Source: Rhizobacter terrae (GTDB taxonomy: Bacteria; Pseudomonadota; Gammaproteobacteria; Burkholderiales; Burkholderiaceae_C). From it: a stretch of 64,000 nt of DNA. The notes beneath the pieces were generated by a model that had not been told where the DNA came from, did not search any database, and was given only the letters and a program-made list of their open reading frames with translations. The stretch is from NCBI RefSeq assembly GCF_003852895.1, contig NZ_QUSW01000002.1, positions 744,001 to 808,000 of the forward strand, given 5' to 3'. Position numbers and translations under genes: made by a program. Below, piece by piece: positions 56,611-64,000 of the stretch. Positions within the stretch are counted from its first letter, which is position 1, and each line of letters opens with the position of its first letter.

Positions 56611-57693
56611 ATGAAACACCCGCGCATCGACTGGCCCCAGCTCTGGTACTCCGGACGCCGGCAGCCTTTCACCGCCGACGAGATGGCGCGCGCCGGTGCC
56701 GACACCCCCAGCCCCACCCTGCTCGCCAACGCCGGCATCAACTTCGCCGTGGTCGCCTTCGTGGTGATGCAGCTGTCGCCCGCCTCCCAGACGGCGCGGC
56801 TGTTCGGCGCGCTCATCGCGCTGGCGGTCATCGGACTGGGCGTGGCGAGATGGCTGTGGTGGCGGCCGTGGGCCAAGCCGCTCTTCCAGGCGCAGCTGGG
56901 CGTCGCGATCGTCGTGGTGCTGCTGGTGTTCGGCTTGTGCTGGCGCGTCACGAACCAAGGCGACCGGGAGTCGATCGCCCTTGCACTGGTGCTCGGCATG
57001 GCCTTGCTGCTCAGTGGCTTCTGGCTGCTGGTGCTGTGGCGCGCCGCCCAGATCGAAGGCCGGCTGCGCGAGCAGGCCGAGCGCGAGAAAGCGGTGGAGA
57101 TGGCCGGCCGCCTGGCCACGGCACAGATGGAGCCGCACTTTCTCTTCAACACGCTGGCCTCGCTGCAGCACTGGGTTCACACCAAGGACGACCGCGCCGC
57201 GCCGCTGCTGGACGCGCTCATCGCCTTCTTGCGCGCCACCTTGCCGATGTTCAGGCACCCCCTGGTGGCGGCCCGCGACGAGCTGGCTGCCGTGGAGCGC
57301 TACCTGCAGATCATGCAGGCACGCATGGGGGGGCGCCTGGCCTTCCGCATCGAGGTCGACGACGACCTGCGCAAGCTCCAGCTTCCGCCCGGGTCCTTGC
57401 TGACACTGGTCGAGAACGCCGTGGTGCATGGGCTGGAGACCCAGCTGGCTGGCGGACAAGTCGCGCTGCTCGGACATGCCGACCGCAAGGGCGCGACCTT
57501 CGAAGTCATCGACAACGGTCGCGGGCCCGAGCCTGGCATGCAGGAGGGCATCGGCTTGAGCAATGTCCGAGAACGCCTGGCGCTGGCCTGCGGCCCCTCG
57601 GCCAGCCTCAGCCTCGGTGCCGCACCGGGCGGCGGCTTCCGTGCCGAACTCAAGCTTCCCCTCCTGCCTTCAGAACCCCGAGGGACGCCATGA
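56611..57693 (+). CDS. LytS/YehU-type sensor histidine kinase
   Basis: A 360-residue membrane kinase with four hydrophobic segments (about residues 40-140). The His_kinase domain has the phospho-acceptor His176 (QMEPHFLFNTLASLQHWV), followed by an ATP-binding domain (TLVENAVVHGLE, DNGRGPEPG, GIGLSNVRERL). It partners with the LytTR regulator whose ATG overlaps its stop (ATGA). It follows xdhC by 118 bases, and whether it senses purines is unknown. Confidence 0.88.
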   Translation: MKHPRIDWPQLWYSGRRQPFTADEMARAGADTPSPTLLANAGINFAVVAFVVMQLSPASQTARLFGALIALAVIGLGVARWLWWRPWAKPLFQAQLGVAIVVVLLVFGLCWRVTNQGDRESIALALVLGMALLLSGFWLLVLWRAAQIEGRLREQAEREKAVEMAGRLATAQMEPHFLFNTLASLQHWVHTKDDRAAPLLDALIAFLRATLPMFRHPLVAARDELAAVERYLQIMQARMGGRLAFRIEVDDDLRKLQLPPGSLLTLVENAVVHGLETQLAGGQVALLGHADRKGATFEVIDNGRGPEPGMQEGIGLSNVRERLALACGPSASLSLGAAPGGGFRAELKLPLLPSEPRGTP

Positions 57694-58442
57694 CCCAGAT
57701 CCTGGTTGCCGACGACGAAGAAGCCCCCCGCGAACAGCTGCTGGCCGCGCTGGCCCGCGCCTGGCCCGAGGCGAAGGTGGTGGCCGCCGCCGCCAACGGT
57801 GCCGACGCGTGGGACGCCTTCCTCGAACATGGCCCGCAGGTGTGCTTCCTCGACATCCGCATGCCGGGCTTGAGCGGCATCGACGTCGCGCGCCGCATCG
57901 GCGACCAGGCGCAGGTCGTGTTCGTCACGGCGCATGGCGACCACGCGCTCGATGCCTTCGAGGCCGGCGCCATGGACTACCTGCTCAAGCCCGTCGACCC
58001 CGACCGCCTGGCGCAAGCGGTGCAACGGTTGCGAGCGCGGTTGTCAGCGTCCACGCAGGTCACAGCCGGCACCCAGGCGCTGCTGCAGCAGTTGGCCGAG
58101 CATGTGCGGCGGCCTCCACCCCTGGCCGTGCTGCAAGCCAGCGTCGGGCGCGAGCTGCGCATGATCCGCACCGACGAGGTCATCTATTTCGAGAGCGACA
58201 GCCGCTACACCCGCGTGGTTCACGCCGAAGGCGATGCGCTGCTGCGCACGCCGCTGAAGGACCTCCTTGCCCAGCTGGACGAGCAGCTCTTCTGGCAGGT
58301 GCACCGCTCCGTCATCGTGAACCATCGCCACATCGCCGCGGCCGTGCGGCTGGACGATGGGAACATGCTCCTGCGCCTGCGCGGCCGCAGCGAAACCCTG
58401 CCGGTGTCACGGCATTTCCAGTCGCTGTTCAAGGGGCAGTGA
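57690..58442 (+). CDS. LytTR-family response regulator
   Basis: A 250-residue regulator: receiver with Asp55 (CFLDIRMPGLSG) and Lys (LLKPVDPDRL), then a C-terminal LytTR DNA-binding domain (EVIYFESDSRYTRVV, LEQLFWQVHRS-like DEQLFWQVHRSVIVNH and final ETLPVSRHFQSLF). It is translationally coupled to the kinase. Its targets are unknown; LytTR proteins bind short direct repeats. Confidence 0.9.
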   Translation: MTQILVADDEEAPREQLLAALARAWPEAKVVAAAANGADAWDAFLEHGPQVCFLDIRMPGLSGIDVARRIGDQAQVVFVTAHGDHALDAFEAGAMDYLLKPVDPDRLAQAVQRLRARLSASTQVTAGTQALLQQLAEHVRRPPPLAVLQASVGRELRMIRTDEVIYFESDSRYTRVVHAEGDALLRTPLKDLLAQLDEQLFWQVHRSVIVNHRHIAAAVRLDDGNMLLRLRGRSETLPVSRHFQSLFKGQ

Positions 58443-58447
58443 CCACC

Positions 58448-58687
58448 TCACCGATCAATGCCTGCGCCTGAAGGTGTTGTTCGGCGCCGATGAGCGGATT
58501 GCCATGTCAGGCCGATGGCCGTACCGAACAGCAGGAGGCAGACGAACACCACCCCAGGCGATCCACCCGGGGGCATGACATCAATCGCGAACAAGCCGAC
58601 GATGAAGCCGCCGATCACGCACACCGAGAAGCGCCATGCACGGATCGCCTCCACGGCCCCCACCAATATCTCAAGGATCTCAAGCAT
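58448..58687 (-). CDS. Small two-helix membrane protein of unknown function
   Basis: A 79-residue protein with two hydrophobic segments (about residues 21-38 and 46-64) around an MPPGGSPG turn, and a short basic tail. A GGGAGA site supports the ATG at 58687. Its start lies within the end of the hyi gene, so it may be the last gene of that minus-strand operon. I do not recognise a family. Convergent with the LytTR gene, five bases apart. Confidence 0.6.
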   Translation of the reverse strand: MLEILEILVGAVEAIRAWRFSVCVIGGFIVGLFAIDVMPPGGSPGVVFVCLLLFGTAIGLTWQSAHRRRTTPSGAGIDR

Positions 58688-59465
58688 CAGGTCTCCCACG
58701 AGGCATCCACGCCAGACCGTCTTCGGTCCGGCTCAGCGGAATGTATTCGCACCCTACCCAACCGGCGTAGCCCAACGCATCCATCCTCTGGAACAGGAAC
58801 GGATAGTTGATCTCCCCGGTCCCGGGTTCATGTCTGCCGGGGTTGTCGGCGATCTGCATGTGGCCGATGCGCGGCAGCAGCCGCTCCATGGTCGCGGCGA
58901 GTTCGCCCTCGCTGCGCTGCGCATGGTAGAGGTCGTACTGCAGCAGCAGGTTGTCGGCGCCCACGGCGTCCATCACCTGCAAGGCCCGAGTCGTGTCACG
59001 GACGAAATAGCCGGGCACGTCGTGACGATTGATGGGTTCGATGAGCACCTTCAGGCCGGCCTTCGCGCATTCGTCGGCGGCCCAGCGCAGGTTCGCGATC
59101 AAGGTGTCGAAGATCGCCGTGGGCAGCGGGTCTTCGGGCTCGATGCCGGACAGGCAATGCAAGCGGTCGACGCCGAGCGCCCTGGCGTAGCCGATCGCCT
59201 GCGGCACCGACGCCCTGAACTCTTCCTGCCGACGCGGTTGGCACGCCAGCCCGCGATCGCCCTGGGCCCAGTCTCCTGCCGGAAAGTTGTGCAGCACCGC
59301 AGTCAACCCGTTGCCCTGCAAACGCGCAGCGACCTCGCTCACTGGCCATTCATACAGAAACTGGAACTCCACCGCCTCGAACCCGGCCTTGGTCGCACGC
59401 TCGAACCGGTCGAGGAATGGCACCTCGTTGAACATCAGCGTGAGGTTGGCAGCGAACCTGGGCAT
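58680..59465 (-). CDS. hyi: Hydroxypyruvate isomerase
   Basis: A 261-residue TIM-barrel isomerase interconverting hydroxypyruvate and tartronate semialdehyde, a step in using glyoxylate released from purine breakdown. Family features: MPRFAANLTLMFNEVPFLDRF at the start, LHNFPAGDWAQGDRGLAC, KVLIEPINRHDVPGYF (metal Glu), LQYDLYHAQRSEG, then HMQIADNPGRHEPGTGEINY and GCEYIP. It begins one base after the urate hydroxylase stop. Confidence 0.92.
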   Translation of the reverse strand: MPRFAANLTLMFNEVPFLDRFERATKAGFEAVEFQFLYEWPVSEVAARLQGNGLTAVLHNFPAGDWAQGDRGLACQPRRQEEFRASVPQAIGYARALGVDRLHCLSGIEPEDPLPTAIFDTLIANLRWAADECAKAGLKVLIEPINRHDVPGYFVRDTTRALQVMDAVGADNLLLQYDLYHAQRSEGELAATMERLLPRIGHMQIADNPGRHEPGTGEINYPFLFQRMDALGYAGWVGCEYIPLSRTEDGLAWMPRGRPDA

Positions 59466-59466
59466 C

Positions 59467-60666
59467 TCAATTCACCCGCGCGCCTTCCTCGAACCACCGG
59501 CCGAGCAAGGCACGCTCCGCATCCGTGATCTGCGTGGCGTTGTTCAAGGGCATGGTCTTTTGCACCACCGCCTGCTGGTAGATCTGCTGCGCATGCTGCG
59601 CCACGAGCGCCGGCGTGTGCAGCTGCACGTTCTTGCTGATGACCTGCGCGTTGTGGCACATCACGCAGCGCTGGCCAATCACCGCCTGTACCTCGCTGAA
59701 CTGCACCGCAGGCACCGCGACGGTGGTCATCGGCCTGGGGCGCGGCGCAAGCCACAGCATGAGGCCGATGATGATGACGACGCCCGCACCGGCGTATTCC
59801 CAAGGAACCCGTCGCCCATACAGCAAGGCCTGGTGCCGCGCCACGAAGGAATGCCGCACCAGCGCGCCCGCGGCCATGAGCAGCACCAGGACCACCCAGT
59901 TGTCCGGCGCGACGTACAGGAAGCCGTAGTGGTTGCTGAGCATCGCGAACAGCACCGGCAGCGTGAAGTAGGTGTTGTGCACGCTGCGCTGCTTGCCGCG
60001 CTTTCCGTGGATGGGGTCCACCGGCTCGCCCGCCTTGATCTGCGCGACGACCTTGCGCTGTCCGGGGATGATCCAGTGCGCGACGTTGGCCGTCATCGCC
60101 GTGGCCATCATCGCGCCGACGATGAGGAACGCCGCACGGCCCGCGAAGAGCTGGCAGGCCAGCCATGCGGCGAACACCACCGCCACGATGGTGATGGCCG
60201 CGACGATGCGGCCACCGCCCTCGCGCTCGCCGAACCATCGGCAGGCGAGGTCGTAGACCAGCCAGAACACCACGAGGAAACCAAGCGCCGCCACCACGGC
60301 CGCGGCAGGCGACCACGCATGCACGTTGCGGTCGATGAGGAACGTCGAGGGCTGGAACAGGTACAGCACCGTGAACAGCGCGAACCCGGTCATCCAGGTG
60401 GAATAGCTCTCCCAGTAGAACCAATGCAGCTTCTCGGGCACGTGCCCGGGCGAGACGAGGTACTTCTGCGGGTTGTAGAAGCCGCCGCCGTGCACCGCCC
60501 ACAGCTCGCCATCCACGCCCTTGGCCTTCAGCACCTCATCCTTCGGCGGCAGGAGGTTGAGGTCGAGGAAGACGAAGTAGAACGATGAGCCGATCCACGC
60601 GATGCCCACCACCACGTGCGACCATCGCAACAGCAGGTTGACCCAGTCGAGCAGGTAGCTGTCCAT
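59467..60666 (-). CDS. puuD: PuuD, membrane-bound urate hydroxylase with C-terminal cytochrome c domain
   Basis: A 399-residue integral membrane urate oxidase converting urate to 5-hydroxyisourate and passing electrons to the respiratory chain. The N-terminal part has about eight membrane segments (WSHVVVGIAWIGSSFYFVFLD, then WFYWESYSTWMTGFALF). The C-terminal c-type domain has a haem site CVMCH (about residues 336-340) and the MPLNNATQITDAER segment with a methionine ligand. It is coupled to uraH (five bases). Confidence 0.94.
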   Translation of the reverse strand: MDSYLLDWVNLLLRWSHVVVGIAWIGSSFYFVFLDLNLLPPKDEVLKAKGVDGELWAVHGGGFYNPQKYLVSPGHVPEKLHWFYWESYSTWMTGFALFTVLYLFQPSTFLIDRNVHAWSPAAAVVAALGFLVVFWLVYDLACRWFGEREGGGRIVAAITIVAVVFAAWLACQLFAGRAAFLIVGAMMATAMTANVAHWIIPGQRKVVAQIKAGEPVDPIHGKRGKQRSVHNTYFTLPVLFAMLSNHYGFLYVAPDNWVVLVLLMAAGALVRHSFVARHQALLYGRRVPWEYAGAGVVIIIGLMLWLAPRPRPMTTVAVPAVQFSEVQAVIGQRCVMCHNAQVISKNVQLHTPALVAQHAQQIYQQAVVQKTMPLNNATQITDAERALLGRWFEEGARVN

Positions 60667-60671
60667 GCGCC

Positions 60672-61025
60672 TCAGCTGCCCCGGTAGGTGGAGTATGACC
60701 AGGGGCTCACGAGCAGGGGCACGTGGTAGTGGGTCGATGCATCGGCGATGCCGAAGGCGATGGGCACCTCGTCGAGGAAGTTCGGCTCCGGCAAGGCTAC
60801 AGCCTTCTCCTTGAAATACGCACCGACCTCGAACACGAGGCGATAGCGCCCCGGCTTGAATGCAACGCCGTCCAGAAGTGGTGCATCCGCGCGGCCATCG
60901 CCATTGAGCGTGATGCGCACCAGCGTGGCGGCGGAACCGTCGTCCACACGCTCCAGCCGCATGCGCATGCCTGCGGCTGGCGTGCCGTGCATGGTGTCCA
61001 GAACGTGCGTGGTCAGTCGTCCCAT
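60672..61025 (-). CDS. uraH: Hydroxyisourate hydrolase
   Basis: A 117-residue transthyretin-like enzyme that hydrolyses 5-hydroxyisourate to OHCU. It shows LTTHVLDTMHGTPAAGM, the catalytic His in RLTTHVLD, and the canonical C-terminal end SPWSYSTYRGS. The length is exactly typical. The ATG at 61025 is divergent from puuE across a 76-base region with a TGTATACA palindrome. Confidence 0.95.
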   Translation of the reverse strand: MGRLTTHVLDTMHGTPAAGMRMRLERVDDGSAATLVRITLNGDGRADAPLLDGVAFKPGRYRLVFEVGAYFKEKAVALPEPNFLDEVPIAFGIADASTHYHVPLLVSPWSYSTYRGS

Positions 61026-61066
61026 GGGGTTTCCGGCAGGCCCGGCGTTTGCATTGGCAGTCAAAG

Positions 61067-61074
61067 TGTATACA
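61067..61074. promoter_or_regulatory. TGTATACA palindrome between uraH and puuE (GntR-type operator candidate)
   Basis: A perfect 8-bp palindrome flanked by AG and GT, in the short divergent region of the urate genes. GntR/FCD regulators often bind NTNGTATACNAN-type sites, so this may be the operator of a purine-catabolism repressor. No GntR gene is seen in the window. Confidence 0.45.
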
Positions 61075-61101
61075 GTGATCCGAGACTTCAAAGCCGCGTC
61101 G

Positions 61102-62064
61102 ATGAACCTCTCACACCCCGCGAGAACGCAAGCCCCGTACCCGCGCGACCTGAAAGGGCACGGCCCGAATCCGCCCCACCCGCAATGGCCCGGCGGCGCG
61201 CGCATCGCCGTGCAGTTCGTGCTGAACTACGAGGAAGGCGGCGAAAACAGCGTGCTGCATGGCGATGCCGGCAGCGAGCAGTTCCTGTCGGAGATGTTCA
61301 ATCCGCCCAGCTTCGCGGACCGGCACATGAGCATGGAGTCCATCTACGAGTACGGCTCGCGGGTGGGCGTGTGGCGCATCCTGCGTGAGTTCGAGCGCCG
61401 CCGGCTGCCGCTCACGGTGTTCGGCGTGGGCATGGCGCTCGAGCGCTACCCCGAGGTGGCGCGGGCCTTCGTCGAGCAGGGCCACGAGATCGCGAGCCAT
61501 GGCTGGCGCTGGATCAGCTACCAGCAGATGGACGAAGCCACCGAGCGCGAGCACCTGCGCGTGTCGGTGGAGATCATCGAGCGGCTGACCGGCGAGCGGC
61601 CGCTGGGCTGGTACACCGGCCGCGACAGCCCGCAGACGCGGCGGCTGGTGGCCGACTTCGGTGGCTTCGAATACGACAGCGACTACTACGGCGACGACCT
61701 GCCGTTCTGGATGCCGGTGCGCAAGTCCGATGACAGCTGGGTCAACCAGCTCATCGTGCCCTACACGCTGGATGCCAACGACATGCGCTTCGCCCTGCCC
61801 CAGGGTTTCGTGAAGGGCGACGATTTCTTCGAGTACCTGCGCGACAGCTTTGAGGTGCTGTATTCGGAAGGCGAAGCGGCGCCGAAGATGATGAGCGTGG
61901 GCATGCATTGCCGGCTGCTCGGCCGGCCCGGGCGCCTGCGAGGCCTGCAGAAGTTCCTGGACCACATCGGCCGGCACGACAAGGTGTGGGTGTGCCGGCG
62001 CATCGACATCGCCAGGCATTGGCGCGCGCACTTTCCCGCGCCGGCGATCGAGGCGGTGGCATGA
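61102..62064 (+). CDS. puuE: PuuE-type allantoinase
   Basis: A 320-residue polysaccharide-deacetylase-like allantoinase that opens allantoin to allantoate. Features: PRDLKGHGPNPPHPQWPGGA, IAVQFVLNYEEGGENSVLHG, SMESIYEYGSRVGVWRIL, HEIASHGWRWISYQQM and GWYTGRDSPQTRRLV, all typical of PuuE. It is not related to the DAL-type metal allantoinase. Its stop overlaps the next gene (ATGA). Confidence 0.94.
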   Translation: MNLSHPARTQAPYPRDLKGHGPNPPHPQWPGGARIAVQFVLNYEEGGENSVLHGDAGSEQFLSEMFNPPSFADRHMSMESIYEYGSRVGVWRILREFERRRLPLTVFGVGMALERYPEVARAFVEQGHEIASHGWRWISYQQMDEATEREHLRVSVEIIERLTGERPLGWYTGRDSPQTRRLVADFGGFEYDSDYYGDDLPFWMPVRKSDDSWVNQLIVPYTLDANDMRFALPQGFVKGDDFFEYLRDSFEVLYSEGEAAPKMMSVGMHCRLLGRPGRLRGLQKFLDHIGRHDKVWVCRRIDIARHWRAHFPAPAIEAVA

Positions 62065-63833
62065 CGGCACTCACCCTGGATGCGTTGAACAACGCCAGCG
62101 AGCCCCAAGCACTGGCGATGCTCGATGGCGTGTACGAACACTCGCCATGGATTGTGCAGGAGGCCCTGAGGCAGCGCCCGTTCAAGTCTCTGGCGCAGCT
62201 TGAAGCGGCGATGGCCGGCGCCGTGCGCAGCGCCACGCGGGACCGGCAGTTGTCGCTGCTGCGAGCGCACCCCGAACTCGCGGGCAAGGCCATGGTGGCC
62301 AACACGCTCACGGCCGAGTCGCGCAACGAGCAGTCGACCTCCGGCCTCACGCACTGCACGCCGCAGGAGTTCGAACGGCTGCACGTGCTCAACGAGCAGT
62401 ACAAGCAGCGCTTCGGCTGGCCGTTCATCCTCGCGGTGCGCGGTCCGCGCGGAACGGGGCTGACGCGCGCCCAGATCATCTCGACCTTCGAGCGCCGGCT
62501 GGAGAACCCTGCCGACCTGGAACTCGCCGAGTGCCTGCGGCAGGTGCACCGCATCGCGCAGATCCGCCTGGACGACAAGTTTGGCGTGGTGCCGACCTTG
62601 GGCAATCTCGTGTGGGACTGGTCCGAGGCACTGGCCGCGCACAGCGATCCCGGCTTCGCCGAGGCAGGACAGCTCACGGTCACCTACCTCACCGAGGCGC
62701 ATCGCACCTGCTCGGCACAGCTCGTGGCGTGGATGAAGGATTGCGGCTTCGACGAGGTGTCCGTGGACGTGGTGGGCAACGTGGTGGGCATCTACCACGG
62801 CAGCGACCCGCATGCGAAACGCCTGCTCACCGGCAGCCACTACGACACCGTGCGCAACGCCGGCAAGTACGACGGCCGACTGGGCATCTTCGTGCCCATG
62901 GCCTGCGTGCGCGAACTGCATGGTGCGCAGCGCCGGTTGCCCTTCGGCATCGAGGTGGTGGGTTTCGCGGAGGAGGAAGGCCAGCGCTACAAGGCCACCT
63001 TCCTCGGCTCGGGTGCGCTGGTGGGGCAGTTCAACGCGGCATGGCTCGACCAGGCCGATGCCGATGGCGTGACGATGCGCGACGCCATGCAGCACGCCGG
63101 CCTGCCGGCGGACGTGGCCGCGATCCAGGCCCTGCGCCGAGATCCATCGCGCTACCTCGGCTTCGTCGAAGTCCACATCGAGCAAGGCCCGGTGCTCGAC
63201 GAGATCGACATGCCGCTGGGCGTGGTCACCTCCATCAACGGCAGCGTGCGGTTCGTCGGCGAGATGATTGGCCTGGCCAGTCATGCCGGCACCACGCCGA
63301 TGGACCGGCGGCGTGATGCAGCCACGGCGGTGGCGGAGCTGGCCCTGTTCGTCGAACGGCGCGCCTCGACCGAGCCCGACGTGGTGGGCACCGTGGGCAT
63401 GTTGACCGTGCCCGACGGCTCCATCAACGTGGTGCCCGGGCGATGCCGGTTCAGCCTCGACCTGCGTGCCACCACCAACGACAAGCGCGATCGCCTGGTG
63501 GCGGACGTGCTCGCCGAACTCGACCGCATCACGGCAGCCCGTGGGCTGCATTGCCAGATCGAGGAGACCCTGCGCGCCAGCGCGGCGCCCAGCGACCCGG
63601 CCTGGCAGGCAAGGTGGGAGCGTGCCGTCGAATCGCTGGGTCTGCCCATCCATCGGCTGCCCAGCGGCGCGGGCCACGATGCGATGAAGCTGCACGAACT
63701 CATGCCGCAGGCCATGCTGTTCCTGCGCGGCGGCAACTCGGGCATCAGCCACAACCCGCTGGAAACCATCACCAACGACGACGCACAGCTGTGCGTGGAG
63801 GCCTTCCGGAACCTGCTGGAGCAGCTCGCATGA
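62061..63833 (+). CDS. Fusion: OHCU decarboxylase (UraD) and allantoate amidohydrolase
   Basis: A 590-residue bifunctional protein. Residues 1-167 form OHCU decarboxylase, which makes S-allantoin. Catalytic His70 lies in RAHPELAGK, and the domain ends RFGWPFILAVRGPRG and SIIST-like QIISTFERRL. Residues from about 185 form an M20 amidohydrolase of the allantoate/ureidoglycolate type: GSHYDTVRNAGKYDGRLG (His260), EEEGQRYKATFLGS, FVEVHIEQGPVLD, GAGHDAM and GGNSGISHNPLE. It covers the steps before and after PuuE, encoded just upstream. Whether it acts on allantoate or ureidoglycolate cannot be told from sequence alone. Confidence 0.9.
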   Translation: MTALTLDALNNASEPQALAMLDGVYEHSPWIVQEALRQRPFKSLAQLEAAMAGAVRSATRDRQLSLLRAHPELAGKAMVANTLTAESRNEQSTSGLTHCTPQEFERLHVLNEQYKQRFGWPFILAVRGPRGTGLTRAQIISTFERRLENPADLELAECLRQVHRIAQIRLDDKFGVVPTLGNLVWDWSEALAAHSDPGFAEAGQLTVTYLTEAHRTCSAQLVAWMKDCGFDEVSVDVVGNVVGIYHGSDPHAKRLLTGSHYDTVRNAGKYDGRLGIFVPMACVRELHGAQRRLPFGIEVVGFAEEEGQRYKATFLGSGALVGQFNAAWLDQADADGVTMRDAMQHAGLPADVAAIQALRRDPSRYLGFVEVHIEQGPVLDEIDMPLGVVTSINGSVRFVGEMIGLASHAGTTPMDRRRDAATAVAELALFVERRASTEPDVVGTVGMLTVPDGSINVVPGRCRFSLDLRATTNDKRDRLVADVLAELDRITAARGLHCQIEETLRASAAPSDPAWQARWERAVESLGLPIHRLPSGAGHDAMKLHELMPQAMLFLRGGNSGISHNPLETITNDDAQLCVEAFRNLLEQLA

Positions 63834-64000
63834 ATCCGCATCAACAACTCGACGCCTGGATCGACCAGCACTTCGACGATGAAGTGCGCTTCCTGCAGGC
63901 CCTGGTGCAGGTACCCACCGACACGCCGCCTGGCAACAACGCGCCGCATGCGCTGCGCACCGCTGAACTGCTGGCTGGCTTCGGCTTCGAGGCGCTGCAG
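63830..64000 (+). CDS. M20-family metallopeptidase/deacylase (3' end beyond window)
   Basis: The first 57 codons of a gene whose ATG overlaps the previous stop (ATGA). The start resembles M20 deacylases (FLQALVQVPTDTPPGNNAPH) that act in amidohydrolase steps. By position it may deal with a product of allantoate breakdown. The catalytic domain is outside the window. Confidence 0.75.
   Translation, partial: MNPHQQLDAWIDQHFDDEVRFLQALVQVPTDTPPGNNAPHALRTAELLAGFGFEALQ

Overview
The window is GC-rich bacterial DNA with tightly packed genes. Its flagellar, chemotaxis and purine-catabolism genes look like those of a motile betaproteobacterium, most likely order Burkholderiales (Comamonadaceae or a close relative). 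I judge this from protein sequence style, gene order and sigma-28-like promoter motifs. No database search was possible. I saw no tRNA, rRNA, CRISPR array, insertion sequence or prophage.

Layout. (1) 1-8292, plus strand: the flagellar export and C-ring operon fliH(partial)-I-J-K-L-M-N-O-P-Q-R. (2) 8370-11754: a receiver/HD-GYP protein and a PAS hybrid histidine kinase. (3) 11765-13727: a flavin monooxygenase divergent from a PadR-type regulator, with repeated operator-like motifs between them. (4) 13892-16791: a small secreted protein (minus strand) divergent from a compact RiPP-type cluster. The cluster has a 67-residue precursor with a double-glycine leader, an ATP-grasp peptide ligase and a PpiC-like maturation protein. 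The PpiC-like gene is split by a -1 frameshift exactly at a phased run of seven G. (5) 16807-20652, minus strand: an MFS transporter, a DeoR-type regulator, and a NarL-type regulator with its soluble kinase.

(6) 20767-35524, plus strand: a chemotaxis locus with a CheZ-like protein, CheY, CheA, six methyl-accepting chemotaxis proteins (MCPs) and two nearly identical CheW copies. It carries three sigma-28-like promoters and a REP-like hairpin. No cheR, cheB or cheD is present here. (7) 35496-42467: acetyltransferases, an FtsX-type permease, a TPR protein, an AlaC-type aminotransferase and a DODA-type dioxygenase. (8) 42472-64000: purine uptake and breakdown. It holds two BMP-type binding proteins, a complete nucleoside-type ABC transporter, adenine/adenosine deaminase, guanine deaminase, a fused single-chain xanthine dehydrogenase, XdhC, a LytS/LytTR two-component pair, hydroxypyruvate isomerase, PuuD, UraH, PuuE, a UraD-allantoate amidohydrolase fusion, and the start of a second M20 hydrolase.

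How the parts work together. Region 8 reads as a nearly complete route: purine bases or nucleosides are imported, deaminated to hypoxanthine and xanthine, oxidised to urate, then taken through 5-hydroxyisourate, OHCU, allantoin and allantoate toward glyoxylate and ammonia. Regions 1 and 6 form the motility and taxis machinery. Region 4 is the best candidate for an undescribed system: a possible graspetide-like peptide with an unusual partner enzyme that may need ribosomal frameshifting.
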